A program made the translations under genes and the position numbers. Below the pieces are notes generated by a model, which saw only the letters and a program-made list of their open reading frames with translations, did not search any database and was not told where the DNA came from. Below are positions 14,356 through 21,336 of a stretch of 64,000 nucleotides of DNA, in pieces; the stretch's first letter is position 1; every line of letters begins with the position of its first letter. This DNA is from Fretibacterium fastidiosum (GTDB taxonomy: Bacteria > Synergistota > Synergistia > Synergistales > Aminobacteriaceae), in NCBI RefSeq assembly GCF_964642095.1, contig NZ_OZ209244.1, positions 1,612,001 through 1,676,000 on the forward strand, read 5' to 3'.

Positions 14356-14736
14356 ACCCTACTGAAAAAACAACGACCCCCCTGAGGTTGTGGCTAGGAA
14401 TACCGTTGGAATTTCCGACGGAACCTCCCCAGCCTTAGAAGGACTGGACGAAGACGAACGGGCTATGTTTTTCTTAGGGCGTCGAGGGGATGAATCCCTT
14501 TCACCCCCTTGACGTCCCTCACGGTTCGTCAGGGACTGGCCAAGGGGGCTCAAGTGTCGTCATTTTGACGACGGTTGGAGGGCGGTCCCTGCTCCCCTTG
14601 GCCAAGAGACAACCGAAGTCAGAACGACTGCGGTTGAGGTAGGGCTGAGCCTCCTCTCCTGTGGTCACGCAGCCACAGGAGAGGGCGCCCTAAACGTGGA
14701 CGCCCTTTTTGCTTAGTCCTAACCCGATGTTCTGTC
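14356..14736 (+). other. Structured non-coding interval
   Basis: No gene supported. It contains a nested inverted repeat at 14531-14604 (outer arms TGGCCAAGGGG / CCCCTTGGCCA, inner hairpin GTCGTCA / TGACGAC), a 12-bp hairpin at 14653-14684 (CCTCTCCTGTGG / CCACAGGAGAGG) and a GC stem with a T5 run ending at 14710. A 45-codon open frame at about 14367-14512 has no start or family match. Confidence 0.6.
14682..14710 (+). terminator. Possible terminator
   Basis: AGGGCG / CGCCCT stem with a 13-base loop followed by TTTTT. It follows the 12-bp hairpin at 14653-14684; no gene lies just upstream, so what it terminates is unclear. Confidence 0.45.
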
Positions 14737-14765
14737 TTGTATGGGAATGTACGGTTATGTATAAT
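14737..14765 (+). promoter_or_regulatory. Promoter of the Panacea-domain pair
   Basis: TTGTAT at 14737-14742, 17-base spacer, TATAAT at 14760-14765, 31 bases before the start codon. Confidence 0.7.
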
Positions 14766-14796
14766 CATAGACAAAGAACTAAGGGGAGGTGAAGTG

Positions 14797-15240
14797 ATGG
14801 CGAAGGCTTTGGACGTTGCAGAGTATTTATTGTCTAAAGCAGATACCACAGAGAACGACATGACACACATGAAGCTGCAAAAGCTCCTGTACTACTGTCA
14901 GGGGTTCTCCTTGGTCCTCCTTGGGCATCCGCTCTTCCCGGAGGTTATTGAGGCGTGGCTTCATGGCCCCGTAGTGCCGGTCGTTTATCAAGCGTTCAAG
15001 CGTTACGGGAAAGCTCCTCTTGAGAGAACGGGGCTGGGGGCCATTGATGCCCTTACCTCCGAGGAGAAGGCTTTGATTGACGATGTTTACTTCGTCTATG
15101 GAGGCTACTCCGCTGCGAAGCTGCGCAACTTGACTCACAGTGAGGCCCCCTGGCTCAATGCGGAGGGCAAGGCCGACAATACCATCACTACAGAATCCAT
15201 GAGCGCTTTCTTCCCGACGTTGCTTGAGGAGATGGCATGA
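14797..15240 (+). CDS. Panacea-domain (DUF4065, SocA/GepA-like) protein, probable antitoxin
   Basis: 147 aa. The domain signature is clear: ALDVAEYLLSKADTTENDMT, MKLQKLLYYCQGFSLVLLGH, PLFPEVIEAWLHGPVVPVVY and LRNLTHSEAPWLNA. Panacea proteins are known as antitoxins of many unrelated toxins (PanAT systems) and include Caulobacter SocA, a proteolytic adaptor for the SocB toxin. AGGGGAGG precedes the ATG at 14797. The next gene starts inside its stop codon (ATGA, 15237-15240), the coupling expected for a toxin-antitoxin pair. Confidence 0.88.
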   Translation: MAKALDVAEYLLSKADTTENDMTHMKLQKLLYYCQGFSLVLLGHPLFPEVIEAWLHGPVVPVVYQAFKRYGKAPLERTGLGAIDALTSEEKALIDDVYFVYGGYSAAKLRNLTHSEAPWLNAEGKADNTITTESMSAFFPTLLEEMA

Positions 15241-15635
15241 GCGTGAGGCTCAAGAGGCGTATAAACTCGAAGATTGCCGAACGAAAAGACCCCGGAGGTT
15301 CGTTTGCGGACGAGCCTCCGAAGTTTTCTTTGCGGTATCTTCAGGAGAGCCATAGCATTGTCTGCTGCACGACGGAGGAACGATTGGGCTTTGTCGATGC
15401 CATGCACAAGCGGCGAGATATCCCCTGGAGCCAGCTCGAAACGATGCCTCACGGAGGGTTAGGGTGCGAGGTCATCCGGCATGGTCTGAGGGTTGCACTT
15501 CCCAGCAGCGCTAAGGGTAAGTCAATCCTGTCCTTTCGCTTCTCGGGCAAGAAGGCTATGGTCGGGTTCCGGGAGAGGGACGTATTTTATATCCTCTGGT
15601 TCGACAGGGACTTTTCCGTGTACAGTTATGGGTAG
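15237..15635 (+). CDS. Unknown protein, candidate toxin partner of the Panacea protein
   Basis: 132 aa, start overlapping the Panacea gene by four bases. I do not recognise a family with certainty. Features: basic N-terminus (MSVRLKRRINSKIAERKDPG), a compact middle with FSLRYLQESHSIVCCTTEER then RDIPWSQLETMPHGGLGCEV, and a beta-rich end (ILSFRFSGKKAMVGF, DVFYILWFDRDFSVYSYG). Conserved-looking polar residues (H and E near the middle, D/R at the end) would fit a small nuclease-like fold. Toxin function is inferred only from the coupling with the Panacea gene. Confidence 0.6.
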   Translation: MSVRLKRRINSKIAERKDPGGSFADEPPKFSLRYLQESHSIVCCTTEERLGFVDAMHKRRDIPWSQLETMPHGGLGCEVIRHGLRVALPSSAKGKSILSFRFSGKKAMVGFRERDVFYILWFDRDFSVYSYG

Positions 15636-15787
15636 CCCCCTTGTCGCGTTGCTCTGAATGAAGGAGTCTGAGCCTTGGCGAAACAAAGGGCAAGCGGATG
15701 AAAAAAGGCCCACAAAATGGCCTACAATTAAAGAATGGAAATCTATATTTCATTGTCTTGAGCTGATTTATGGGTATAATTCGCTAG

Positions 15788-15804
15788 CCTCACAGACCAC
15801 CATT
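15788..15804 (+). repeat. Copy of the tRNA-Lys 3' end (putative attachment scar)
   Basis: 16 of 17 bases equal 10639-10655, the last 15 bases of tRNA-Lys including CCA and two following T. The bases downstream (GAACGTC, then a GCGGGTTTTTCTT terminator-like run) also parallel the tRNA-Lys downstream region, more weakly. Confidence 0.75.
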
Positions 15805-15856
15805 TCATTTTAGCGAACGTCAAAAACTGTAAAAAAACGCTGAGAGGCGGGTTTTT

Positions 15857-15909
15857 CTTAGTCTTTTAGGAAACCCCCGGCTCAGCCAGGGGTTTTCTAA
15901 AAGACTAAG
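15857..15909 (+). repeat. 21-bp inverted repeat
   Basis: Arms at 15857-15877 and 15889-15909 pair at 20 of 21 positions around an 11-base loop. The left arm begins in a terminator-like T-run and the right arm runs into the integrase remnant, so it marks a junction. Confidence 0.85.
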
Positions 15910-16008
15910 AAAGTTCGTGCCGCTTACAACCATGTGGAAGATCTGGTTGAGCGGCGCGAGATGATGCAGGTCTGGGCGGATTGGCTGGAGGGGTTGAGCA
16001 GAGATTGA
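15901..16008 (+). pseudogene. C-terminal remnant of a P4-type integrase
   Basis: Thirty-five codons read KKVRAAYNHVEDLVERREMM then QVWADWLEGL and a stop. The C-termini of P4-like tyrosine integrases carry RAAYNRAxYLEERRxMMQxWADYLD, so the match is specific. An in-frame TAA precedes it (15898-15900) and the catalytic domain is absent. It lies just beyond the tRNA-Lys end copy, as expected for a tRNA-targeting element whose int gene has been deleted. Confidence 0.75.
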
Positions 16009-16009
16009 T

Positions 16010-16038
16010 TTTACACCTCTCCATCTTTGGCATATAAT
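16010..16038 (+). promoter_or_regulatory. Promoter of the DUF488 gene
   Basis: TTTACA at 16010-16015 (5 of 6), exactly 17 bases, TATAAT at 16033-16038. It starts two bases after the integrase remnant's stop codon. Confidence 0.75.
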
Positions 16039-16097
16039 GAACCCGATGTCAATATAAATGGCACTGTCTTTATTAGCCGTTGGAGGAGGGCTGCGAA

Positions 16098-16586
16098 ATG
16101 CCATATTACACGATAGGCTACGAGGGCGTGAAGCTCGAGGGGTTCATCCTTTGCCTGGAGCAACATGGTATACAGGTCCTGGCGGATGTTCGGGAAAAGC
16201 CTTATTCCCGTAAACCAGGGTTCTCGCAACGCGCACTGCGGGACGCCGTAAGCTCCCACGGGATTCGATATCAGCATTTTCAAAGATTGGGATGTCCTCC
16301 CGATATTCGCAGCGCCTATCAGGAGGATGGAGACTGGGGGCGCTACCGCATGGCCTTCAATCGGTATCTGACATCCAACCTAGATGCAGTGAAGGAACTT
16401 GCCCTGTTTACCAGGGACTTTCCCTGCGCCCTGATGTGCTTCGAGGCCGACCCCAACCGCTGCCACCGTCTTCTCATCGCACAGCAGATCGAGAAGCTGT
16501 ACCATGAACCGATCCGGAACCTACACCCGGCAGACGTCACTCGTCAAATAGGCCTTTTTGAAAAAACAGTTCCCTGTACTGCCTAG
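16098..16586 (+). CDS. DUF488 family protein
   Basis: 162 aa. The family pattern is evident: YYTIGYEGVKLEGFI at the start, VLADVREKPYSRKPGFSQRA, IRYQHFQRLGCP, and CALMCFEADPNRCHRLLIAQ (the CxExxPxxCHR motif). Function of DUF488 is not established; it is widespread and often carried on mobile or defence-rich loci. GGAGGAGGG (16081-16089) is the ribosome site. Its last 50 bases overlap the 3' end of an opposite-strand gene. Confidence 0.88.
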   Translation: MPYYTIGYEGVKLEGFILCLEQHGIQVLADVREKPYSRKPGFSQRALRDAVSSHGIRYQHFQRLGCPPDIRSAYQEDGDWGRYRMAFNRYLTSNLDAVKELALFTRDFPCALMCFEADPNRCHRLLIAQQIEKLYHEPIRNLHPADVTRQIGLFEKTVPCTA

Positions 16587-17373
16587 GCGGAAGAAACACG
16601 CTTATGGCAAGCCATTGATCGGGGTGTCGGTGCATATTGCCCATCAGGATCATGGGGCCGAGCTTGTTTGCTTCGGCCTCATATTTGTTCCGGAGGAACC
16701 TCTCCCAGTCATCGCCGTGCTCTCTCACGCAGCGCCAATACAACGCCCCAATCTCCCAATCCGTGATCTTGAGGCGAACTTCTTTCACTCCACCTTCGGC
16801 AACAGGAGCTTCAAAAAAGTAATAGAAATTGTAGGGAACCTTCTTCAGCGCTGGAGGAAGATCCAGCGCTTTTCTCGAAAAAAGGGGATTATCGCTTTGC
16901 AGCAGGGCTTCTTTTTCTTTCGGGGTCCAGTCCTCCGCGCCCTTTTTGATCTCCAGACTCACAGGGCTATCAGGAACATACAAAGCGAGCGAGACCTCTT
17001 CAGGAACGGCTGGTGTGCAGCGTTTCCCCTGGTCAGGAGGGAGAAATCCCCGTATCCGTGGAACTCGCTTTAGCCACTCCATTCTGGCTCGCCAGCCTGT
17101 TCCACTCTTCATGAGCTCTTGAAGCTGAATCGTATCGAAGTTACCCCGACGGCTTTCCTTGCGGTTGTCACCTACCGCCGCCTCCGCCTCAATCATGATC
17201 CACTGCCATTTTTTGAACCGTTTCTCTTCACCGAGAAAACGAAACGGGACAGGGAAAATCCTGCGCATCTCCCCCGCCTCCGTTATTCCGGCAACACAGG
17301 TGGTTTCTACATAGCCCCTGCTTGGCTCTGGGCAGGTTTTGACAAGGATGAGAATTCTTTCTCGAGGCATCAT
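16537..17373 (-). CDS. Conserved hypothetical protein next to DUF488
   Basis: 278 aa, soluble. Opens with RILILVKTCPEPSRGYVETT and IFPVPFRFLGEEKRFKKWQW, and ends PDQWLAISVFLPPRQYRELF. I recall proteins with this opening beside DUF488 genes but can assign no activity. No signal peptide or membrane helix; charged and basic (many K/R), which would fit nucleic acid contact. Convergent with and overlapping the DUF488 gene by 50 bases. It may share a transcript with the zinc-ribbon and exported-protein genes on its upstream side. Confidence 0.65.
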   Translation of the reverse strand: MMPRERILILVKTCPEPSRGYVETTCVAGITEAGEMRRIFPVPFRFLGEEKRFKKWQWIMIEAEAAVGDNRKESRRGNFDTIQLQELMKSGTGWRARMEWLKRVPRIRGFLPPDQGKRCTPAVPEEVSLALYVPDSPVSLEIKKGAEDWTPKEKEALLQSDNPLFSRKALDLPPALKKVPYNFYYFFEAPVAEGGVKEVRLKITDWEIGALYWRCVREHGDDWERFLRNKYEAEANKLGPMILMGNMHRHPDQWLAISVFLPPRQYRELFFQKGLFDE

Positions 17374-17400
17374 AGACCTCCCTAAACGCCCCTGCGAATA

Positions 17401-17592
17401 TCACCGTAATTCTGAAAGGAGCCCCCAGAGCACCGAGATAAGCGCCAGGACCGCGATTAACCAGAGCACCATCCGCTGTTTTTTCACTCCCGCTTTTTTC
17501 TCCTCATGAGTAAAGATTCTTCCGCACCCCGGACACGCCACCGCCTTATCGGAGACTTCTTTGCCACAATCCTTACACTTGAAAATTGCCAT
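17401..17592 (-). CDS. Zinc-ribbon membrane protein
   Basis: 63 aa from MAIFKC; the frame is open further but GAGGAGG sits in front of this ATG. It has an N-terminal rubredoxin-like zinc ribbon (CKDCGKEVSDKAVACPGCG, four Cys) and one C-terminal transmembrane helix (MVLWLIAVLALISVLWGLL). Proteins of this build are common and of unknown role, probably membrane-anchored with the ribbon in the cytoplasm. Confidence 0.75.
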   Translation of the reverse strand: MAIFKCKDCGKEVSDKAVACPGCGRIFTHEEKKAGVKKQRMVLWLIAVLALISVLWGLLSELR

Positions 17593-17731
17593 AACATTAC
17601 CTCCTCTGCAATAAATGACACACAACTATCTCGTGGCCACCTTCGACATGCGGCGCACAATGAAGATCATTCCCAGACGTTGCCACCGTACTGCAGCCCC
17701 GCCAGTGCCGAGAGAGCCGATGCATGGGAAG

Positions 17732-19402
17732 CTATTGCTCCTGTTCCCAAGGCGGGATTATGGCGTGGCCGCGCTCCTTATTCCCCCCTTCTAACTCCTT
17801 GTCGTTTGATGCTGGAATGGAAGGGGGGAGAAGGCTTCTCTCTCCCTCTATTCCTCTATTCTTCAAAAGTACTGCTATCGAAATAGCGAAGGTTATTCCC
17901 GTCCCATATGCTGACCGGCTAGGACGCAGTTCTTTATATAAGTTGTCAAAAACGTATGTTTGCGCAACTGTAGATAAAAGCATAAAAAGAAAAGATAGCA
18001 AAAAAGTCTTGAAATATGAATATCGCTTCTTGAACACAAATCGCATGATTAAAGCCGGGGTAGCTCCCAAGGTCCCAATCAAGACAATATCCCAAAATGA
18101 AAAATATACACGAGGCATTGTATCCTGAACACTCGGTAAAGATGGAAACGGACTGTAACGTTCGGGCGTTTGATGTTCTCTCGAAATCGTAGACCCCCGT
18201 ATTTGAGAGTTATCAGCATGAGGTGGCACCAGTTCCCAACGGGAAAAAATTTCCTTCACAAGGCCGTGCCATCTATTCTCAGCGTCAGGGGGATAGGTCA
18301 AAACGAAAATCAATACCTTATCGTCATGCCTCAAAGCCGCACATTTCAAACGCATATAAACTCCCTTTGCGACCGCAACCTCATAAGTCGCCATCGGAGA
18401 GGTCTGCGTTTGAAGCTCAAACGTTTTTTTCTCAATGCGGCGCAAAGAAGATTTGTAGGCCGGTTGCAATCCTTGGGCAAACCCCTCTAAGAAATGTGAA
18501 AGGAGATATGAAAGGTCTCCCCCTAGCAAAGAGCCCCCCGAATCTTCCGACCACAGGGCCAGAACCTGCAGGGTAGAAAGCGGCTCACCGTCATTCTCAG
18601 CCGGAATTCTGACATTGAGACACCGTTGTGTGTTAAGCACAGCATTGTAATTGTAAAGCGCATCTTTTTGCACAGGGTTGTCTTGAAAGACTACAAGCCA
18701 AGACGCTGGGATAAAAATTGTCCCCGCATTCTGCAGTGGTATTCCCTGCCAGGCATCATTTTTAACGTCAGGGAAGGAAGCAGCAGCAATCTCTTTTACG
18801 CTCTGTCCCGGCTGCCACAGTTCCAAGGCGCGTTCAAAAACGGGGAACCAGTGTCGTTCCCCCCGAATTCCGTAAGTGGCTGAAAGTCTGTAAAGAATCC
18901 CCTTGTGCTCAACATAAGCCTCCAACATTCGCGACCCTCCGCCAGGCCCAAATGTTGCATCAAAACGCCAAACCTTACCGTATTTTTCTTTTTGAAACCT
19001 CACTGGGCCGACCCGGCTTCCAGGAAAATTTTTCAAGACAAAGGCTCTTGTCTGGTCTATCATAAACCTTGCCCCATCTTTTCTAAGGTTTACGATTCTA
19101 CCTTCCTGTGAAAACCATATGCGGGAAGAAACAACGGAGCAGACAATCCCCTCGTTTTCCTGTTTTGCATTAATCAAGGATTGCGTGTAATAGGACACAG
19201 ATTGATTTTGTTGGGGTTGCACTTCGACTTTAGCGTCATTCCAAAAGTTCACAACAGCCCATTCCCCGGGCAAAAAAAGAGTACCTTTATCTGGCTGGGG
19301 ATAGGCAGTCCACTCGTCTGAGGAGGAATTTGCAAAAACGACAGAAGAAAGGGCGACAGAGATAAACACAGCCAATAGGATTTTCTGCGCACACCTGTTC
19401 AT
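17732..19402 (-). CDS. Exported protein with two repeated domains and a C-terminal membrane segment
   Basis: 556 aa, no recognised family. A signal peptide (KILLAVFISVALSSVVFANS) opens it. Two similar blocks follow: WTAYPQPDKGTLFLPGEWAVV near residue 31 and WQGIPLQNAGTIFIPASWLV near residue 218, each leading to a segment that ends around an FxxxLELW/FSRWEL phrase, so the exported part is an internal duplication. After about residue 430 there are two or three hydrophobic helices (FWDIVLIGTLGATPALIMRF, TFLLSFLFMLLSTVAQTYVF, FAISIAVLL) and a charged cytoplasmic or periplasmic tail. Probably envelope located. Lower GC than the core genome. Confidence 0.65.
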   Translation of the reverse strand: MNRCAQKILLAVFISVALSSVVFANSSSDEWTAYPQPDKGTLFLPGEWAVVNFWNDAKVEVQPQQNQSVSYYTQSLINAKQENEGIVCSVVSSRIWFSQEGRIVNLRKDGARFMIDQTRAFVLKNFPGSRVGPVRFQKEKYGKVWRFDATFGPGGGSRMLEAYVEHKGILYRLSATYGIRGERHWFPVFERALELWQPGQSVKEIAAASFPDVKNDAWQGIPLQNAGTIFIPASWLVVFQDNPVQKDALYNYNAVLNTQRCLNVRIPAENDGEPLSTLQVLALWSEDSGGSLLGGDLSYLLSHFLEGFAQGLQPAYKSSLRRIEKKTFELQTQTSPMATYEVAVAKGVYMRLKCAALRHDDKVLIFVLTYPPDAENRWHGLVKEIFSRWELVPPHADNSQIRGSTISREHQTPERYSPFPSLPSVQDTMPRVYFSFWDIVLIGTLGATPALIMRFVFKKRYSYFKTFLLSFLFMLLSTVAQTYVFDNLYKELRPSRSAYGTGITFAISIAVLLKNRGIEGERSLLPPSIPASNDKELEGGNKERGHAIIPPWEQEQ

Positions 19403-19458
19403 TAGGCATCCCTTCCTTTAATCACGTGGCCCGTGCAATGTTGCTGGAGCGATGCTGT

Positions 19459-19878
19459 CTATTTATCCCCATAATGAGTGCGGCACTGCACAATCTCGAT
19501 CGTATCGTTCAAGACGCGATAAACCAGACGGTTCTTCTCGTCAATACGGCGGCTCCAACCCAAATCCACAGGTTGCGATAGCTTTATCGGCGCTCAAGCC
19601 CGTCGTTGTACAGGTTAAGCCGATACTGACCTTTCACCCGTCAGGTGCAGCAGAAAATGTGCAAAACCGGTTTCCGACGCACGTTAAAAACTTTGCCTGT
19701 GGTTGGGGGTCCAATACCCGGAGTAGTTTCCGATCAAAGGCTCCGGGTTTCCGATGCCGTCATAACCGTTGCGTTCAATGTCCGTAATCAGCTTATTGAT
19801 GCGGCGAAGGGTTTTCTTGTCCTGCTCAAGCCAGTAGAGGTAATCTTCCCAGGCTCTTTCGTCCCATTGCTTTTTCAT
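19459..19878 (-). pseudogene. yoeB: YoeB-family toxin gene split by a 153-bp insertion
   Basis: The N-terminal part (MKKQWDERAWEDYLYWLEQD, then EPLIGNYSGYW) and the C-terminal part (WSRRIDEKNRLVYRVLNDTI, then VQCRTHYGDK and stop) are both in frame and together make a normal YoeB of about 87 residues. Between them, 19558-19710 is foreign and contains stop codons. Removing it with one copy of the flanking CCA restores the exact family sequence SGYWSRR. YoeB is a ribosome-dependent mRNase; this copy cannot make an intact one. Confidence 0.85.
19558..19710. mobile_element. MITE-like insertion in yoeB
   Basis: 153 bp with imperfect terminal inverted repeats of 15 bases (ACCCAAATCCACAGG at one end, complement of ACCCCCAACCACAGG at the other; 12 of 15 match) and a 3- or 4-base target duplication (CCA or CCAA) on both sides. 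No coding capacity. The parent transposase is not in the window. Confidence 0.75.
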
Positions 19879-19884
19879 CTTTCG

Positions 19885-20067
19885 TCATTCGCAGTTTATG
19901 AGCTCATGGGTAACTCCCTTCCCCGCCTTCATATCGTTGATTGCCTCCAGAAGCAGCTTCTGGTTGTGCTCGTTATAAAACGCATCGTTCGAGAGCTCTT
20001 TTATACGCCGATCCAAATCCATCCTTATGGACGCCTGAACAGTCATCACGTCTATCACCATCCTCAT
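19885..20067 (-). CDS. RelB/DinJ-type antitoxin, internally shortened
   Basis: 60 aa. The front (MTVQASIRMDLD) matches the start of the DinJ ribbon and the end (DAFYNEHNQKLLLEAINDMK, then HELIN) matches the toxin-binding tail of antitoxins paired with YoeB-like toxins. The roughly 45 residues normally between them, including most of the ribbon-helix-helix, are missing, while the frame is kept. AAGGTAG precedes the ATG at 20067. Stop and toxin start are six bases apart. I think DNA binding is lost and toxin binding might remain. Confidence 0.6.
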   Translation of the reverse strand: MRMVIDVMTVQASIRMDLDRRIKELSNDAFYNEHNQKLLLEAINDMKAGKGVTHELINCE

Positions 20068-20097
20068 AAAAACTACCTTAACACTCTTTCCCTCGCA

Positions 20098-20565
20098 TCA
20101 CACAGACCGGGCAATGCCACCAGAGCGAGGCAAGGTGGAGGGCTCTTCTTTCAAGCTCTTTGTCATCATCGCCACGACTAATTTTTCAAACAGCTCTCGA
20201 TTCTCCGGAGTATCCGGCAAGTCCAGACGCTCACCATTCGGACGCTCATAAATAAGACGAGCTACCGCTTCGGAGTCTCCAAGGGCGCCATGTTCCGACG
20301 TTACAAGAGAAGAGTCATTCCCATCGGTTCCCACCAATTCCAACAATCTGCTTGTGTAACGTTTAGGGTCATTCATCTCGCCAAGGAGATAGGCCGTTGA
20401 GGTGTCGAGGGCCTGGGCAAGTTTTTGGAGCATATCCGTATCCGGGATTCTCTTCCCCTGCTCCCAGCGACGCACAGTATCTACAGACACGCCAAGCGCT
20501 TCTGCTAGCTGAGTTTGAATCCAATCCTTTCGTTTCCGTGCCATAACAATACGTTTTGAAATCAT
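20098..20565 (-). CDS. XRE-family helix-turn-helix regulator
   Basis: 155 aa from MISKRI; alternative starts lie at 20589 and 20544 and no Shine-Dalgarno decides. The Cro/C1-type domain is clear: KDWIQTQLAEALGVSVDTVR, RWEQGKRIPDTDMLQKLAQA, then TSTAYLLGE. The C-terminal half is acidic and probably a multimerisation region (ENRELFEKLVVAMMTKSL). Such proteins repress phage or island genes; its target here may be its own promoter. Confidence 0.8.
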   Translation of the reverse strand: MISKRIVMARKRKDWIQTQLAEALGVSVDTVRRWEQGKRIPDTDMLQKLAQALDTSTAYLLGEMNDPKRYTSRLLELVGTDGNDSSLVTSEHGALGDSEAVARLIYERPNGERLDLPDTPENRELFEKLVVAMMTKSLKEEPSTLPRSGGIARSV

Positions 20566-20658
20566 GCCATTCAGCAATAAGCAAATCAAGAAGCAAAACG
20601 GCGACCTTAAAATGCCGAACGGCTTTAATACCCATTTACAATGCTGAATAGCGTGTTA

Positions 20659-21036
20659 TCATTCTCTTATAGGCTTTTCGTGACAATGAAGGGCAGGGAA
20701 ATCCATCACGATATAGTCGCCCTCTTTCCCGATCAATAGCTCCTCGCTCAATGTATGAAACACCAATTTTTCTTTATCCGTTTCATAATAATGGAACAAA
20801 ACGTATGATGCTGCAAGCGTCGCATGACCGCACAGTTTCACCTCGCCTCCCGGCGTAAACCATCTAAGCTCATAGCCATCATTTGTCTTTACGGTAAATG
20901 CTGTCTCAGAAAAATTATTTTCTTTTGCGATGTTTATCATTAACTTGTCTGATGGCCATGTATCCAATACACATATGGCAGCTTGATTTCCATGGAATAT
21001 CTGTTCTGTAAAAGCATCAACTATATATTGTTTCAT
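20659..21036 (-). pseudogene. PhzF-family isomerase gene, C-terminal half missing
   Basis: 125 aa where the family needs about 260-300. The N-terminal domain is intact and typical: MKQYIVDAFTEQIFHGNQAA, NNFSETAFTV with the catalytic Glu of the PhzF family, and FTPGGEVKLCGHATLA. The stop after EKPIRE is followed by unrelated sequence. The AT-rich composition resembles low-GC Firmicutes rather than this chromosome, indicating transfer followed by truncation. Confidence 0.75.
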
Positions 21037-21336
21037 TTTTCTGTACCCTCTTACAAATTTCGATTTATCACTCTGTTGCTTGATCTGATTATATCATTCT
21101 ATTCTCTGTTTTTCTACCTGTTTCCCCTCTTTATTGGGCCTTGACTTGAGGGTCACGATAGTACATATTATTAAGAGTTGAGTTTTCGTGATCGTCACTG
21201 ATACGGCGCCGGCAACTCAGGTGCAGGGACGATTCAAAGACTATTGCGGCGGGCTGGATCGAACGAACAAGGCCTTTGTCCCTCACCTGACGCAGCAGCC
21301 CGCGAGGACGCGAAATATTTTGGAGGCCCGAATTTT
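21037..21336 (+). other. Intergenic interval with strong secondary structure
   Basis: No gene. The left half is AT-rich and includes TTGACTTGAGGGTCACG (21151-21167), a possible regulated promoter. The right half is GC-rich and carries interleaved complementary segments: 21218-21230 with 21278-21289 (12 bp, one bulge) and 21249-21256 with 21296-21303 (8 bp). Confidence 0.5.

Noticed and set aside
14367..14512. 45-codon open frame ending GLDEDERAMFFLGRRGDES
   Set aside because: No start codon or homologue that I recognise; kept only as a mention under the intergenic entry.
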